Positions 12,201-23,479 of a stretch of DNA of 37,811 nt are shown piece by piece. The notes below the pieces were generated by a model, which was given only the letters and a program-made list of their open reading frames with translations, had not been told where the DNA came from and did not search any database. The number at the start of each line of letters is the position of its first letter. Positions within the stretch are counted from its first letter, which is position 1. The DNA comes from Ectocarpus siliculosus (lineage: Eukaryota; Sar; Phaeophyceae; Ectocarpales; Ectocarpaceae), in NCBI GenBank assembly GCA_000310025.1, contig FN647938.1:1147091-1184901 (forward strand). The letters are read 5' to 3'. A program made the position numbers and the translations under genes.

Positions 12201-15200
12201 GGGGGTGGGTGGGTATACCACACGCCTGGTTTGAGAATTGGAGGGCATTTCTTCGCTGGCAGCTTCGTGAATAAAACTAATACGTCTATTTCTTAACACT
12301 CTGCCGTCGGAACTTTGTCACGCCATACCATGTCTGCCACATACCTTAAACTCCCTTCGGGCCTGGGCGCTAACGCGTCGAGAAGCCGCCACCAGCTCCT
12401 CCAGCGCAACGATGCGGCCCTTAGCCTTCTCGTACTTGGCGCGCAGCCTCTGGAACTCGCCCTCGAGAACCGCCATGGTAGGGGGGGAGGACGGGGGAGC
12501 AACCACCCCCGCTTCTGCGGAGCCCCCCCTCCCGCTCTCGCCGGCACCGTTCGGTTTCGAAAAGCCCTCCCCTCTTCTGCCATTGCCAACAACACCGGGT
12601 CCCTCCACCACCACCCCCGGTGGGGCAACATCGCAGGCGCGACGTTCCTGTTTCGTCCTGTCCACCTCCTTCCGGAGATCGTCCAGCTGTTGCCGTAGAG
12701 CTTCCATGGCGTCTCTCGCTTCCGCGGCCACCGCAGCCTCGGCCTCTCGCTTTGCCCGCGCCTGCTCCTGCCTTAGCGCCGCCGACAGATCCGCCACCTT
12801 CCCATCTAGCACCGTCGCCGCAGTGCGCGCGGCGTCCTCGCTGGCCCGGAGACGCTCCGCCTCCTCGCAGCGGGCAGTGAGCTCGGCCTCTAGACGATGC
12901 CGCTCCTTCCACACGCCTTCCACGAACCCCGTCTGTTCTCGGCTCAACTGGTTTTTGGGGTAGCGCAGGCGGAAGGCGGGGTGCAATACGCTTGGAGCGT
13001 GAGAAAAAGGAGAGAGGGAATGAAAGGTGGTGGACCAGCGCACAAGGTAAAGAGCCGAGCAAATCGACCAATGATACGGTTGGGGGGCATTGAAACAATG
13101 AAGCGCGAGCAAACGGCCCGGGGCGACATGTGCTTTTGGTTGGGCGTCCTTCCCACGGGCGGCTCTCACACCAACCTTGAGGAAGCTTACACTGAGACAT
13201 CGACGTTGTGGTTTTGTGCTCTCCGCGGTGTGTTGTGTCTGTGTGTTTTCGTCCTATTTGTTATGGCGACAGTCCCCGCACTTTTCGTGGTGAGACGTGT
13301 ACTACATACACTATTCAGTGTATGTAGAGTACTACACTTTTCAGTGTATTTTTCCTTTTTCAGTGTATTTTTTCGTACAACTACAACCATCCAGGGTCAC
13401 ACAGGAGGGGATGCACACCAGGGCTTTTTACTTATTCTCGTGCCCCACTTTCCTCCCGCGGTGCGTGCTGAATTCTTATTTTTATCGCGAGAAGGGTCTA
13501 GCCGTCCCTTTTCCTCATCAACGGTGCTAACGTCGAAGTTTGGTACTCACGAGAGCTTTTTTCAGCTATTTTTCGCTTTCACCCGCATTTTTTGTAACTT
13601 TTCCACCCCATGGGGATTCGAACTCGCGACCTTTGCGACTATAATAGCGGTTTTGATTATACCACTAGACCACCGGGGCGACCGGATCTCTCCGCGGTAC
13701 AGAGGGGAATCTATGACCCCATCTCGATCGGCCAGACGGACAGCTTTCCCGTGTGCTTTTCATTCAAGGCTTTGCCCAGGCGGGGTCCCTGTTGTTGGTG
13801 CCGTTCGACCCAACGCAGTGGAGGTTGCCTGCTGCCCCCAAACTTTCGTGCGAACCCTGAAAACTTTAATCTATAGCATTGAAACCATCTTACGAGTAAA
13901 AATGCCTCGATATGTACCGAACCCGAGCCATCACTGGAACGAAGGCCGCGAGCCTATTAGAAATTGACATGTTCGGCCGGCTGTCTGGACTACCCAACTC
14001 ACCTCCCTGCTCTCTTCGAGCCTGGCGGTCACCTCGGCCTCGCGACTCTCCGAGTCACGGAGGTCCCGCCGCAGGCTTGCCACCGTATCCCCCGCCGCCT
14101 TCCGCTCCTCTTTCCGCACACCCAGGAGCCTGGCCGCCTCGAAACGAAGACGTTCCGCGACCTCACGGACCTCTGCCCGAGACACAACACGCCGCAAATC
14201 ATGGCCTTCTCCTCCACTCTCCGCACAATCTCCGAAGCCGTCTTGTCGGAGATCGGCGTCTCCAACCCCGCTTCGGTTACTGTCCACCGAGAATGCTCTC
14301 CTTCGCCTGTTGCTGCGTCTTCGCCCGGAGCCCGGAGCCGCCGCAAGCGAACTGCGCTGTTCGTTAGCGTCGCCCCCCCTCCTTCGCCTACCGAAGGCCC
14401 ACCGCGGGTCGTCAAGCTCGCTGCCGCCGTCAGAGCCAGGACGACGACTCGTCCTGCGATCGGCCGCTGCCGCGGACAAGGCGCTCGCTATCCTTTCCAT
14501 CACGCCGCACGACTCTCGCAGAGCTTCCTGCAGGCCTTCACGGTGCGGTCGATCCCCATCGAGACCAAACAAGTAGTCATCGTCCTTACCCCTCGTCCCG
14601 CCGCCGCCGTTTCGCCTCTTCGTTCTTGCGCTAAAGCCTACTCCCAACCCAGCCGGCGTCCCCCCGTCTTCGCGATCGCTGACAGCCTGAAGCTTGCGCT
14701 TAAGCCGCTGGGCCTCCGCGCGCGATTCCGCCGCCTCTGCCACGGCCAGGGCTAGCCGCCCCTCGAGGTCCTTCCTCGCTCTCACGAACGCCGATGCCGC
14801 CGCCGCCCCGCCATCATCACCATCGCCGCCGCCGGTAGGGCTCGAGAAGGAAGACGTGGAACCCACCGACGCCGCCGCCGCTGCAGCCGCCGTCGCCGCT
14901 GATGTCGCCGCGTGCTCGAGCTCGGACAGCAGCCTCGACCGCTCCGCGCGGAGCTCGGCGCAGGCCGTCTGCGACGCCACAAGGCCCCGCTTGAGGGTGT
15001 CCTTGTCCAGCTGCGCGGCTCGAGCCGCCCTCTCGGCCTGAGCCTTCGCCCTCGCCTCCGACGCCGCCAGCTCCGCTTCCGCTTCCCTCGCCGCGGCAAG
15101 TTCGGCCTTGAGCGAGGCGTCGGCGTTTTCGGCCGCTTGTCGCGCCCCTTCCCTCGCCGCGGCAAGCTCTGCCTTGGCTTCGCGAAGGCTGGCGCGGAGG

Positions 15201-15338
15201 GAGTTGGCCTCTCGTTCGGCCCCCGCGGCGGTCGCCCTAGCGGTGGCGTCCGAGTTGGCTTTGACCCGACTCATGTCTCCCTCGATCTTGGCGTCCAGCC
15301 GGGACACCTAGGAGCGCGTTCGAGAGACACGGGCTTGC

Positions 15339-15416
<78 letters not shown>

Positions 15417-18400
15417 GTTGTTGTTGTGTTCACCTTATTTGTCGTGTTGATGTTGTCGTTGTTGTTGTGGTGTTGTTGTGTTCACCTTGTTAGTCGTGTT
15501 GTTGTTGTTGTTGTCGTTGTCGTTGTTGTGTTCAACATATTGATCGGGGTATGTATTTTATAGTACAAGTAATAGTCTCCGGTGTGGGGTCATGAGGGCA
15601 CAGCAGTGGACTCAAGGGGTGATGATGCAAGACGACGAAAAAAGCAGGCAGCAGGACCAGCTGTCAGCCGTCAATTGGTTGTGACGTGCCCCAAGCTCAG
15701 CAGCTCACACAACTGGCGTGTTCTGACTAGAACAGCTGAGCGAACGTCAAACGAGCCAGAAAGAAAAATGTAAAAATCTATATACAGTCTTACGCCACAA
15801 GTTGTAGACAACTTTCGAAGCGTTGTCTTCAATATTTGGCACGAGCACCGATTCCTCTTCTAGACAAGGCAAAGAATGACACACAGCCGCACCAGAAATG
15901 AGTATCAAGGTCTACGTGTGATTGCGCATGCGCAACCTGTTTTCAAGACCTGCGAGGGTCCCTCCCACCCACAAGAGCATCTCCACCAAGAGTAACGGCA
16001 GCGTGGGCATCGGAAGCAGAAAAGCCAAGCCAACCAGCACCAAAATGGCGTAATAACCAAGAAGCGTTTCAGCAAGAAACCAGCACGCCGACCGAAGGGC
16101 TTTGCTGCTCGACGCGACGGGGCGCCCGACACCTTGCAGCAGCTAAAAAAAGTAGCAGAAGCTAAGCGACAACGCATTTTTTGCACAGGCGTGCGAGAAA
16201 AAAAGGTCGAGAAAAGAAAACGGTCCGCACCTGCTTCCGCACGAGCGATATCTCCTCCTCCTGGACCTTCCGACGGGCCTCGCTTGCAACCAGCTCTTCC
16301 CCTAGAGCCGCCGCCCTCTTGGATTCCCTGTCGAACCGGCCGCGCTCCGCCTCTTGCCCCTCGCGCGCCAGCACCAGCGCTGCGGTGAGGTTTGCGACCT
16401 CTGCTACCGACGAGTCGCGTTCGCGCCGTACCGACTGTTTTCGGCGGGGTGTTGAAATGTGAACGCATGCCGCAGTTGTTAGACCGTTGACCTCGCATCG
16501 GGGGGGAATTCTGTCTGTTAATACAGAACACTTCCTATAGAGACGATCCATCTTGTGAAGGCAGTCGCAAGTCCTCAACAGGGCGGGTTGCATGTTGTGG
16601 TACTGGTAGAATACCCAAGTTGCTTTATCACTTGAATAGGGCGGGTGGCCGCTACAGGGCGGGTGAATCGCCTGGGCACATACCCGCCCTACAGTAGAGG
16701 GCCCACGCCTGCTGTGTAGTGATTTTGAGGAGAACACGTTGTAGGTGTAATGCGAGCAAAATTGTGACAGGATTGTAGACATCCAAGAACAGGAAAAGCA
16801 GAACCGTGCTCCAACCTGAAAGTCCGAAAGGGGTGTGGGATTTCGCCAGGGCTGGTGATCTTTTCTTAAGGGAGGGGGGGGGATGACGGATCGAAGACGC
16901 ACGAAAGCAGTTCCCGCATTCTCGCCACTAAAACAAGGTGTGTGTATATCTGCAAAGCAGGTTCCGAGATGATGAACTCGCCTGAATTTCCTCTGCAGTT
17001 GCCGACGACGAAGACAGTCTCACGTGCAACCTTCCGGCCTCGGCCTCCGCTTCCGCCAGCTTTTCCACCGCTTGGGTACGCTCGCGAACAGTGGCCTGAC
17101 ATGGCAACAGGTTATCAAAGGACAACAGCGTAGCAAACATCCACGTAAGACAGCGATCAGAGTACTTCAACACGCTCAAAACCCTTGAAATGACTTTCAA
17201 CGTGGACAACTTCTATCCCCCTCCCAGATAACATGCGCTCGGTCCTCGATGACAACCAGTATGCCAAAGTCCTGAGTACCACAACAGGCATTCTCAATTT
17301 TCTCTGGACAATATAATGGACACAATGAGGTGGTCAGGATCGTCTCTTGCCTGCATACTTAACGACAGGGAGCTACAGCAGTGGCTGGCACCGCACCATC
17401 GTACACGGCGTTCGTACACCCTGACACAAATACAGGAATAAACGACGACACTTGTACACAAGACACCCCACTAACAAGACGAAAAACACCCCTAAAAAAA
17501 AGACCAAGCACCCACCCCCCACCCCCCCACACCTCTAGCTCGAGGGCCACGCGTGCCGCGCTCTCCCTCTCGGCCTCCAGGCTCTCCCGCGCCGCCGCCG
17601 CCTGCCGACGGCTCTCCTCCTCTGCCGCTCTCAGCTCCGCCGAGGCTTCCGCCTCCCTCTGCGCACGCTCCGCTGCCGCTTGCGCCGCTTGAGCCGCTTG
17701 CGCCGCTTGAGAGGTTTGAGCGGCCGTGGCGGCACCGGCCTCCTCCTCCGCTGCCGCGGCTCTCTCCCGCGCACGCCGGGTTTCCTTATCGGACGCCTCC
17801 AGCCGTGCTCGCAAGGACGCATTGCTGCCCTGCGAGGTTTCGATACATAGAAAGGCGCCATCTAGATATGTTGCAGTCTTGACTGCGTGTGGCATCGTCT
17901 TGTCGGGCTGTCGGCTTCACAGAAGCGCTGGACGTCAACTTACATAGAGCCCGCGGGCAGACACATTGTTGCTCTAGCACAAGGTCGAGAACCCTGGAAC
18001 CTCTCAGAATCTTGCTTCTGATAACGTAAATACGGGAGGGGAAGACGCCTGAAATAAAACTCTCTGGCTGGCAACATTACGGTAGACACACGCAAGTTCC
18101 GACAGCGCAACTACCAACCGAACACCACATTGTCGACCCTCGCGATTCATGCGAGATGGGTCGAACTGGACGGTAGGTGCGGATAGAAGAACCACGGTAC
18201 CTCGACACAACAAGTCTGCGAACAGAGCTTAAGGAGGAAACATTGCCAACAGTTTCCACCTCTTCAGTCAGACTTTCATTTTGCGGGTCCGCACGGCTAC
18301 TGCAGTCGCTATTGATTGGCTCATCTCTTTCCAGTCAAGCCGAAAACTATACCATTTGATTGGAACACCATGGGCACAACAAAATCTCACCCACCTGCTC

Positions 18401-19774
18401 CTCCAATAGCTCTCCAGTGGCGGTCTCAAGCCGGTCCCTCAGCCGGGACACCTCGGCCTCGTGCTCTCGCAGTCGCTGTGCCGTTTCGGCGAGCGAGCCA
18501 TCGGCGGCGGCGGCGGCAGCAGCTCTTTCTCTCGCCGCCGTGGCGTCTTTGCTCTTCTCCCGCTGTGCTGCCGCCGATGCAGCCGCTGCTTCTCTGCCGC
18601 GGTGCCGCGAGAGTTCGGCCTTTGCAGCGTCTGCCTCGGCCCTCGCTTTGGCCAGCTCGGCTGCCTGAGCGTTGCGCTTGCGCTCGGAGCGACGTAACCT
18701 TGCGGACACATCGTTCAGGCTGTTGGCCTTTCATTTTTCGTCGTGCGTTGGGGGATTCGAGACGGCCCGGGCGGTGGAAGAGAAAACGAGAGGAAAAACA
18801 GAAAGAGTTGGAGATGGAGGGAGACAGATATAACGGGAGAGAGATGAGGAAGGAAGCGGTATGGGGGGCATACGCTTGTTTAGCATGCCATAGGTGCTAC
18901 ACCTTGGCCACCCGTCCTCGAGAGGACGGAGCACTGTTCCCATGGGAGGAAGCCGGAGGGGGAACAGAAGAACAGCACACAGGGAGACGAATCCCGGCCG
19001 ACGGAGAAACGGCCTGCCAAGGTATAGTCATGGACATACGGGAACACCGGGCCCCTGCGGTAGGCCAACAACGAAACACAGACCATTTCACGAAGAGGAC
19101 ACCGCAGGTTCTCCGGCTCAAACTCACCATCTCTTTTGAGTCGTCGTGAGCACGTCCCACCTCTAGGGCACGTTGTTCCAGCACCGCCCTCATCCGCTGC
19201 AGCCCCTCGTGAGCAGAGGCCACCAACGGCGACCCGCTCGCGGCGATAATCGCGTTGCCTTTCGAGACAGTGGCGGTCGAACCTTGCTGCCGCGGCGGCG
19301 GAGGCATCAATCGTCGCGAGCTGGCAAGCTCGTTGTCCGATGGTCGTCCCGGGGTGGCGGCGGTACGGAAGGATAACGCGGTTCCGGGGAGAGCGGAATC
19401 CGCGGGTTGCCGCCGCAGCAACACGCCGCCGACAGCCCCGCCATGGTGGGGCCGAAACGCCTCCTCGTTGATCTTGTCAACGCCGGCACCGCCCGCACGG
19501 CTTCCGTCGGAACCCCCACCACGAAAAGCGCTCCCATTACCCGATGGCAAGTCGCTGTCGTCTGTGTTCGCGCCGCTTGCATCCTTGCCGTGGCCGCGGC
19601 TACGTTGGAACGAAAACGACGAGCTCCTTTCTACGTTGCCGCTCCCCAGAGACGCGGAAAGGTGCCGGAAACCCCTTGCGCTTGTGGCGACGACGGAAAC
19701 GTCCCGCTTGAGCCGGAGGAGGTCTTCCTCCCTCGACCTCAGTGCATCCCGCAGCTCGAACAAAGGGCCGGACT

Positions 19775-19806
<32 letters not shown>

Positions 19807-22331
19807 ATCCCGTCCTCCGTCCCTGCCACCGCCGTCCCAGCATCACCGCTGCTGCTGCTGTTGTCGCCACTCGCCGAGTGTTCTCGTCGAAAGCTTTCCC
19901 ACGCCCCGTCTCCGCTGCCTAAAACCGAGGCCGACGTCGAGGAACGTATCAGGGGCGACAGCAACAGCAAAGGCTCCGCGGAAGCGGTTCGGCTGACTGC
20001 TGTCGGCAAGGACGGTTCCCTATCGCCCCGCAACCGCAGCAGACCCACCGCTTGCGTCTCCCCCCGGGCTCCTGGCCCCCGCCCGTCATCCTTCTCTCCC
20101 ACGTCAGGCGTCAGAACCGGGGTTACTAATGACTGTTCTCGTTGCGCTCCACCCGGGCTACTTGGTCCACCAACATCGTTTGCTCGTCTCCGGCTTGTGC
20201 TACCGCTGTGCGTGCTCCCGCTACTGCCCCCCTTGTTGAACAGCCCCTCCTGATCGGAGACTTGTGTCCCCGTGCCTGCCATTTCCCCCCCGCCTTCTGC
20301 CGCCGCCGCTACTGCTGTAGTACTTTGATCGCCGGCGTCGTCTGGTCTTGGCCTCGCACGCTCATCCGAGTAGTGAGTGCGACTTTTGTCCGCCGACCGG
20401 AGCTCGCGTAAGGATAACCGCCCGTCCGAGTACCTTGTCTGTTGTTGCACGTGGTCGACGGCGATAGGTGTGCATGTTCAGAGAGGTGCAGCAAGGGGGG
20501 AAAGAGAGTACACAATGTGCAGCGGCCCCAAGCACACGCCTCTTTCCTCCAGATGGTTGCGGGCAACGACTGAGTGCGCGACATGCGTTGTCGGTAGAGT
20601 TTCGCACAGAAAACTTAAACGTCGACAACAAGACATCCGATTGGCGAGATGCAGCCTCCAATGTATGCCGCGACTACGTGGCGAAACAGGAGAATCACCG
20701 GCGCATGTTTGAGTAGAAATCCTGGTGCCAACAAATCCTCCACACGACACTCCAAAAGAACGAATTTGGTTCGTGTGTTGACCGGTACATTGATTTGTCG
20801 GTAGCGGGTAACGCGTGATGGATGGACTGAACCGAACCAACCAGTCCCTCGACCATCACCTCCGACCTTCGCTCACCCGTTCCAACACGGAGGTATCCCC
20901 CTCGGCAAAGATTCCGCTCACGCCGGCCCTCGCCGGCAGCAACTCCCTGCGGACCAACCGACAGCGACGATTCGGCGGGATGCTGGTGTTGCCGGTGCGC
21001 TTCTTTGCGGAGTATCGTAATTGCGCGAGGGATCGCCCCAGAACCGACTTTCAAGGCTCGATTGCTCCACAACCAACAGGGTGCTAGTATCGAAAACCGA
21101 CGATGCGTGCAAGGCAAGATAATAGCTCTCGACGAGATCTTTCTAAGAACGCCCTTTTCCGCGTTGACAACGTCTCGGTTGCGGAGCGATCGAGCTGTGA
21201 AAGTTGGTCTAGGGAGTGCGCGATGGCTCGCACCCTTACACGATGACTTGAGTTTATATCTGTTTACTTCCAATAGCACGGTGGTGACACCTACAGATGA
21301 TTCTAACGACAACGACAGCGAGCACGTCGCCGACGCAAGCCCCTAGAGAATTCCCCAACGCCTACAGCAGTCAAGCAAGCAGAGCCGTCCAGCTGCGAAA
21401 TCTCAACGACTCCCGAACAACAGCAGGGGCAGCGTAATGAAGTCAAGCAGAACAAAGTTTCAAAGTTTCAAAGTTATGTAAACGCTGGCCAACTACGGAT
21501 GGTAATGCATGTACCCTACGTACCTCACAAGAGGTCTGCTGTTGTTGCCCAACGTCGGCTGACCACCAACCCCATCCCCGGAGGATGGGCGACCGCTTTC
21601 ATCGCCCGGCCCAGACGCGAGCATCGACGACGACAGCCCGCCGTCCCACTGCGCGGAGTCGTGGCCGGGTGCCGGCTGCGAGAGGAAATCAGGAACCACA
21701 GCAAAGCTTGCACGATCGGTTGCGAGACAGCCGTCGCCCGGTGGGCCGTATGCGTGAAGGTTCTTCAAGAGAGGCACGGGTACAACTGCTATTATAGTTT
21801 CGAATAATGTAGGTGCGAGATGGGGCGGTTTGGCGAACCTACTGGACGAAGGCTTGCAGCTGAACGTGCCATACGCGCTGTACAAAAGGGTGTCGCTAAT
21901 AGCTTACCGCGGGGGAGCTGCTGTCGGTCCCTGCGAAACCATCCCTCAAGCGCTCTACAGCGCGGCCGATAGCCTGCGGGAGGGAGACAGAAAGAGGCGG
22001 GGTGCACAGCAAGTTGACATATTGTTGTGCTGGAGTGTTGTATGAATCCTGTATCACAGCAGACGAACACGAAGGAGGTACGAACTGACTATCTCGTTTC
22101 ACTGCTGTTGGCACACGTACCTCTCTGCCTCTCTTCAGCGAGAGCGTGTGTGAACATGCCATCGTGCAGGCTTTTTGCGCGATAACGGCAGCAGTCGGAT
22201 TTCAAATCTACAACGAAGTGCGTCGACCGCACCTGGATATCATCCTTGAAGCTGTCGTTCAACGGACTAGCACGGCCGGCACCGCTACCTGCGTTGTCAC
22301 TAGAAGGGACCCAAGGTCGATCTTCCTCCAT
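9250..22331 (-). CDS. Giant coiled-coil protein, ~2,386 aa, 13 exons
   Basis: I do not recognise the family. Exons, 5' to 3': 22331-22233, 21973-21908, 21762-21529, 21002-20922 (least certain), 20438-19128, 18727-18395, 17829-17533, 17095-17024, 16434-16231, 15307-14003, 12947-12345, 12103-11480, 11181-9250. Each length is a multiple of three and every intron is phase 0. The start is ATG at 22331 (MEEDRPWV). Residues 1-597 are Ser/Gly/Pro-rich and probably disordered, with a poly-Ala run. From about 598 to 2115 the sequence is dominated by Glu/Arg/Ala/Leu with heptad-like spacing, for example ARLETERNEAREAA and LEAELTARCEEAERL, as in long coiled coils, broken by linkers in exons 10-12. The last ~270 residues are disordered, with Ala and Gly runs and an acidic HVDNDDDDESD stretch, ending KKASF. 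No motor, kinase or membrane segment was seen. A scaffold, tether or cytoskeletal role is only inference. Confidence 0.85.
13295..13385 (+). repeat. Short repeated TTCAGTGTAT motif in coiled-coil gene intron
   Basis: The string TTCAGTGTAT occurs three times (about 13313, 13338 and 13358), with flanking T runs and related ACTACACTTTT / ACTACATACAC text. It lies in the intron between exons 15307-14003 and 12947-12345. No function can be assigned. Confidence 0.5.
13604..13680 (-). other. tRNA-like sequence (possible tRNA pseudogene or SINE head)
   Basis: On the minus strand TGGTCTAGTGG fits the Pol III A box (TRGYNNANNNG) exactly and AGTTCGAATCC fits the B box except for its first base, with tRNA-like spacing. 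The ends CGCCCCG and TGGGGTG can pair as an acceptor-like stem. The T stem does not pair (GCGAG against CCCCA), and the anticodon region is about five bases too long without a clean 5+7+5 fold. A working tRNA is therefore unlikely. It lies in an intron of the coiled-coil gene, on the same strand. Confidence 0.45.
15339..15535 (+). repeat. (TTG)n microsatellite beside a 3' splice site
   Basis: About 25 perfect TTG/TGT triplets run to about 15413, followed by interrupted TTG/GTC triplets to 15535, with TGTTCACCTT inserted twice. On the gene's strand this is a CAA-rich tract ending about 30 bp before the acceptor of the 15307-14003 exon. Confidence 0.95.
16441..16507 (-). repeat. Dispersed repeat R1, fragment
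   Basis: The minus strand reads ATGCGAGGTCAACGGTCTAA, then CAACTGCGGCATGCG, matching the core of R1 copies at 1167-1323 and 36507-36668 with a few changes. It abuts the 3' splice site of the 16434-16231 exon, so it supplies part of that intron's end. Confidence 0.7.
16578..16692. repeat. AGGGCGGGT repeats with a potential hairpin
   Basis: GGGCGGGT occurs at 16581, 16639 and 16657, and ACCCGCCCT in inverted orientation at 16682-16690. The third direct copy and the inverted copy could form a 9-bp stem with a loop of about 17 bases. It is intronic in the coiled-coil gene. Confidence 0.6.
21058..21151 (+). repeat. Dispersed repeat R2, copy 1
   Basis: Shares CTCCACAACCAA...AGG.TGCTA...ATCGAAA and CGAGATCTTTC with 33506-33583, roughly 70% alike by eye over about 85 bp with gaps. 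It lies in a coiled-coil gene intron, while the other copy lies just outside the piggyBac element. Its nature is unknown. Confidence 0.5.
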
Positions 22332-22572
22332 ATGTCGACAACCCCGTCGACAACCCCGTGTTGCCCAGCAGTGGAAAGGGCTCGCGACAGAGACAAGCGG
22401 TGAGATGTGTCCCAGGGGGACGGCAGATAAAGATCATGACCCCTCCACATGCGGCGAGATTGAGCCGCTCATGTGTGTCACGGCTGGCACCCTGATGAAA
22501 CACAGACACAGCAGAGCCTCCCGCGCCGCGGGTGTGCACAAGCAAAGAGGGATCTGCCTGCTCGAGAGGCCC
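22332..22572. promoter_or_regulatory. Divergent intergenic promoter interval (241 bp)
   Basis: This interval separates the ATG of the coiled-coil gene (minus strand, 22331) from the ATG of the signal-peptide exon (plus strand, 22573), so it must hold both 5' leaders and both promoters if those starts are right. A 12-bp direct repeat GTCGACAACCCC occurs twice in tandem at 22335-22358. No clear TATA box is seen. Confidence 0.5.
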
Positions 22573-22659
22573 ATGAGGATGGTTAACCAGTTCAGTATCC
22601 TAGCGCTGCTGCTTGCTGCCGCTAGTACGGTGCCGGCGGAAGCGGGCTTTGTCCTTGAG
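22573..22659 (+). CDS. Signal-peptide exon, probably exon 1 of the GH5 glucanase-like gene
   Basis: ATG at 22573 opens a 29-codon exon with an N-region MRMVNQ, a hydrophobic core FSILALLLAAAS and a plausible cleavage site after PAEA, so it looks like a secretory signal peptide. It ends GAG followed by GTACGC, a reasonable donor, in phase 0. The next compatible acceptor with convincing downstream coding on this strand is at 34879, also phase 0, leading into the glucanase-like exons. The 12.2-kb intron this implies is mostly a transposable element. Joining the two is inference; the exon could instead belong to an unseen small gene. Confidence 0.55.
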
Positions 22660-23462
22660 GTACGCCAAGAACGTCTACCCGTTGGTGCAAGGAATGTCTA
22701 CCCGTTGTTGCTCCGTGAGAAGCATGTGTTTGGGTGTCGACGCGCCCAATTTTGAGGAAGTACGAAAATGCATGCAGGGTAGGTAACAACCCTGATTTTG
22801 GTGTCCGACAGACGTCCGCTAGAGTGTTGCCGTTGGGAGACCTGTATTGCGTCATCATATGCAAATGGTCTGCAAATGTATTCAACGAGACCCTTCATTG
22901 CATGCGTTTTGCGTAGAGGGGAGGCGACAGATGCTTTCTTTGGATCACATCGATCGGACAGCAGTTGTTGACATTTTTCTCCCGTCTATTTACTATGGAT
23001 TGGGTGAGCGGAAGACACATGTTTTTCCTCGACGGCCGCGTCTCCTCTGCTCTTGGACGCACGCACGCTCGTTTGGGTGTTGTAGCGCTGTGCCTACCCC
23101 GAGATCAAGCGGAAAACAAGCGGTGCAAGGACAAAGCACAGGGCAAAATTGAACTTCCAAATGTAGCTCAGAGGTCGGAAGCGTGAGGACGGCCATGTTG
23201 GTACAGTAGATACTTGACTGCTGTCGATCATGTCCGATTGCATCTGTCCTCCCTCGTCGCTCCCTCTTTGTGCAGCAAGAGCCATGTTTTTTCTTGATGC
23301 GTTAATACAACGTGGTCATGGGTTGCAGCTTTGCGAGTACTACAATATATTGTAAATGGTAGAATATCTATCTATGGATGGTGACGCGCGGTGCAGTGGC
23401 ATCACCTCGAACAAAGTGACGCGCCCCGCTGGTCTCTTAAGTGTTCATGTAGGAGTACATCC
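22660..23462 (+). other. Left part of putative intron 1, outside the transposon
   Basis: No exon with splice support was found. CGTCTACCCGTTG and its variant TGTCTACCCGTTG occur close together at 22673 and 22696. The remainder looks like ordinary intron sequence up to the TTAA at 23463. Confidence 0.4.
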
Positions 23463-23466
23463 TTAA

Positions 23467-23479
23467 CCCTTTCGTGACT
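23467..23479 (+). repeat. Left terminal inverted repeat
   Basis: CCCTTTCGTGACT directly follows the TTAA at 23463-23466. It pairs with the reverse complement at the right end at 12 of 13 positions; similarity stops beyond this. Confidence 0.85.

Noticed and set aside
12897-13967. 356-codon open frame, plus strand
   Set aside because: It is antisense to a coiled-coil exon and then crosses its intron, including the tRNA-like sequence; it has no protein-like pattern of its own.
14912-15493. Poly-Leu open frame, plus strand
   Set aside because: Translation of the TTG microsatellite plus an antisense exon.
18316-19149. 277-codon open frame, plus strand
   Set aside because: Antisense to coiled-coil exon 18727-18395 and then intronic; no splice-supported or recognisable protein.
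19255-20253. 332-codon open frame, plus strand, and similar long antisense frames at 9416-11210 and 13964-15041
   Set aside because: They are mirror frames of GC-rich, Glu/Ala/Arg-rich coding exons on the minus strand, with Ser/Pro/Ala-rich translations typical of antisense shadows.
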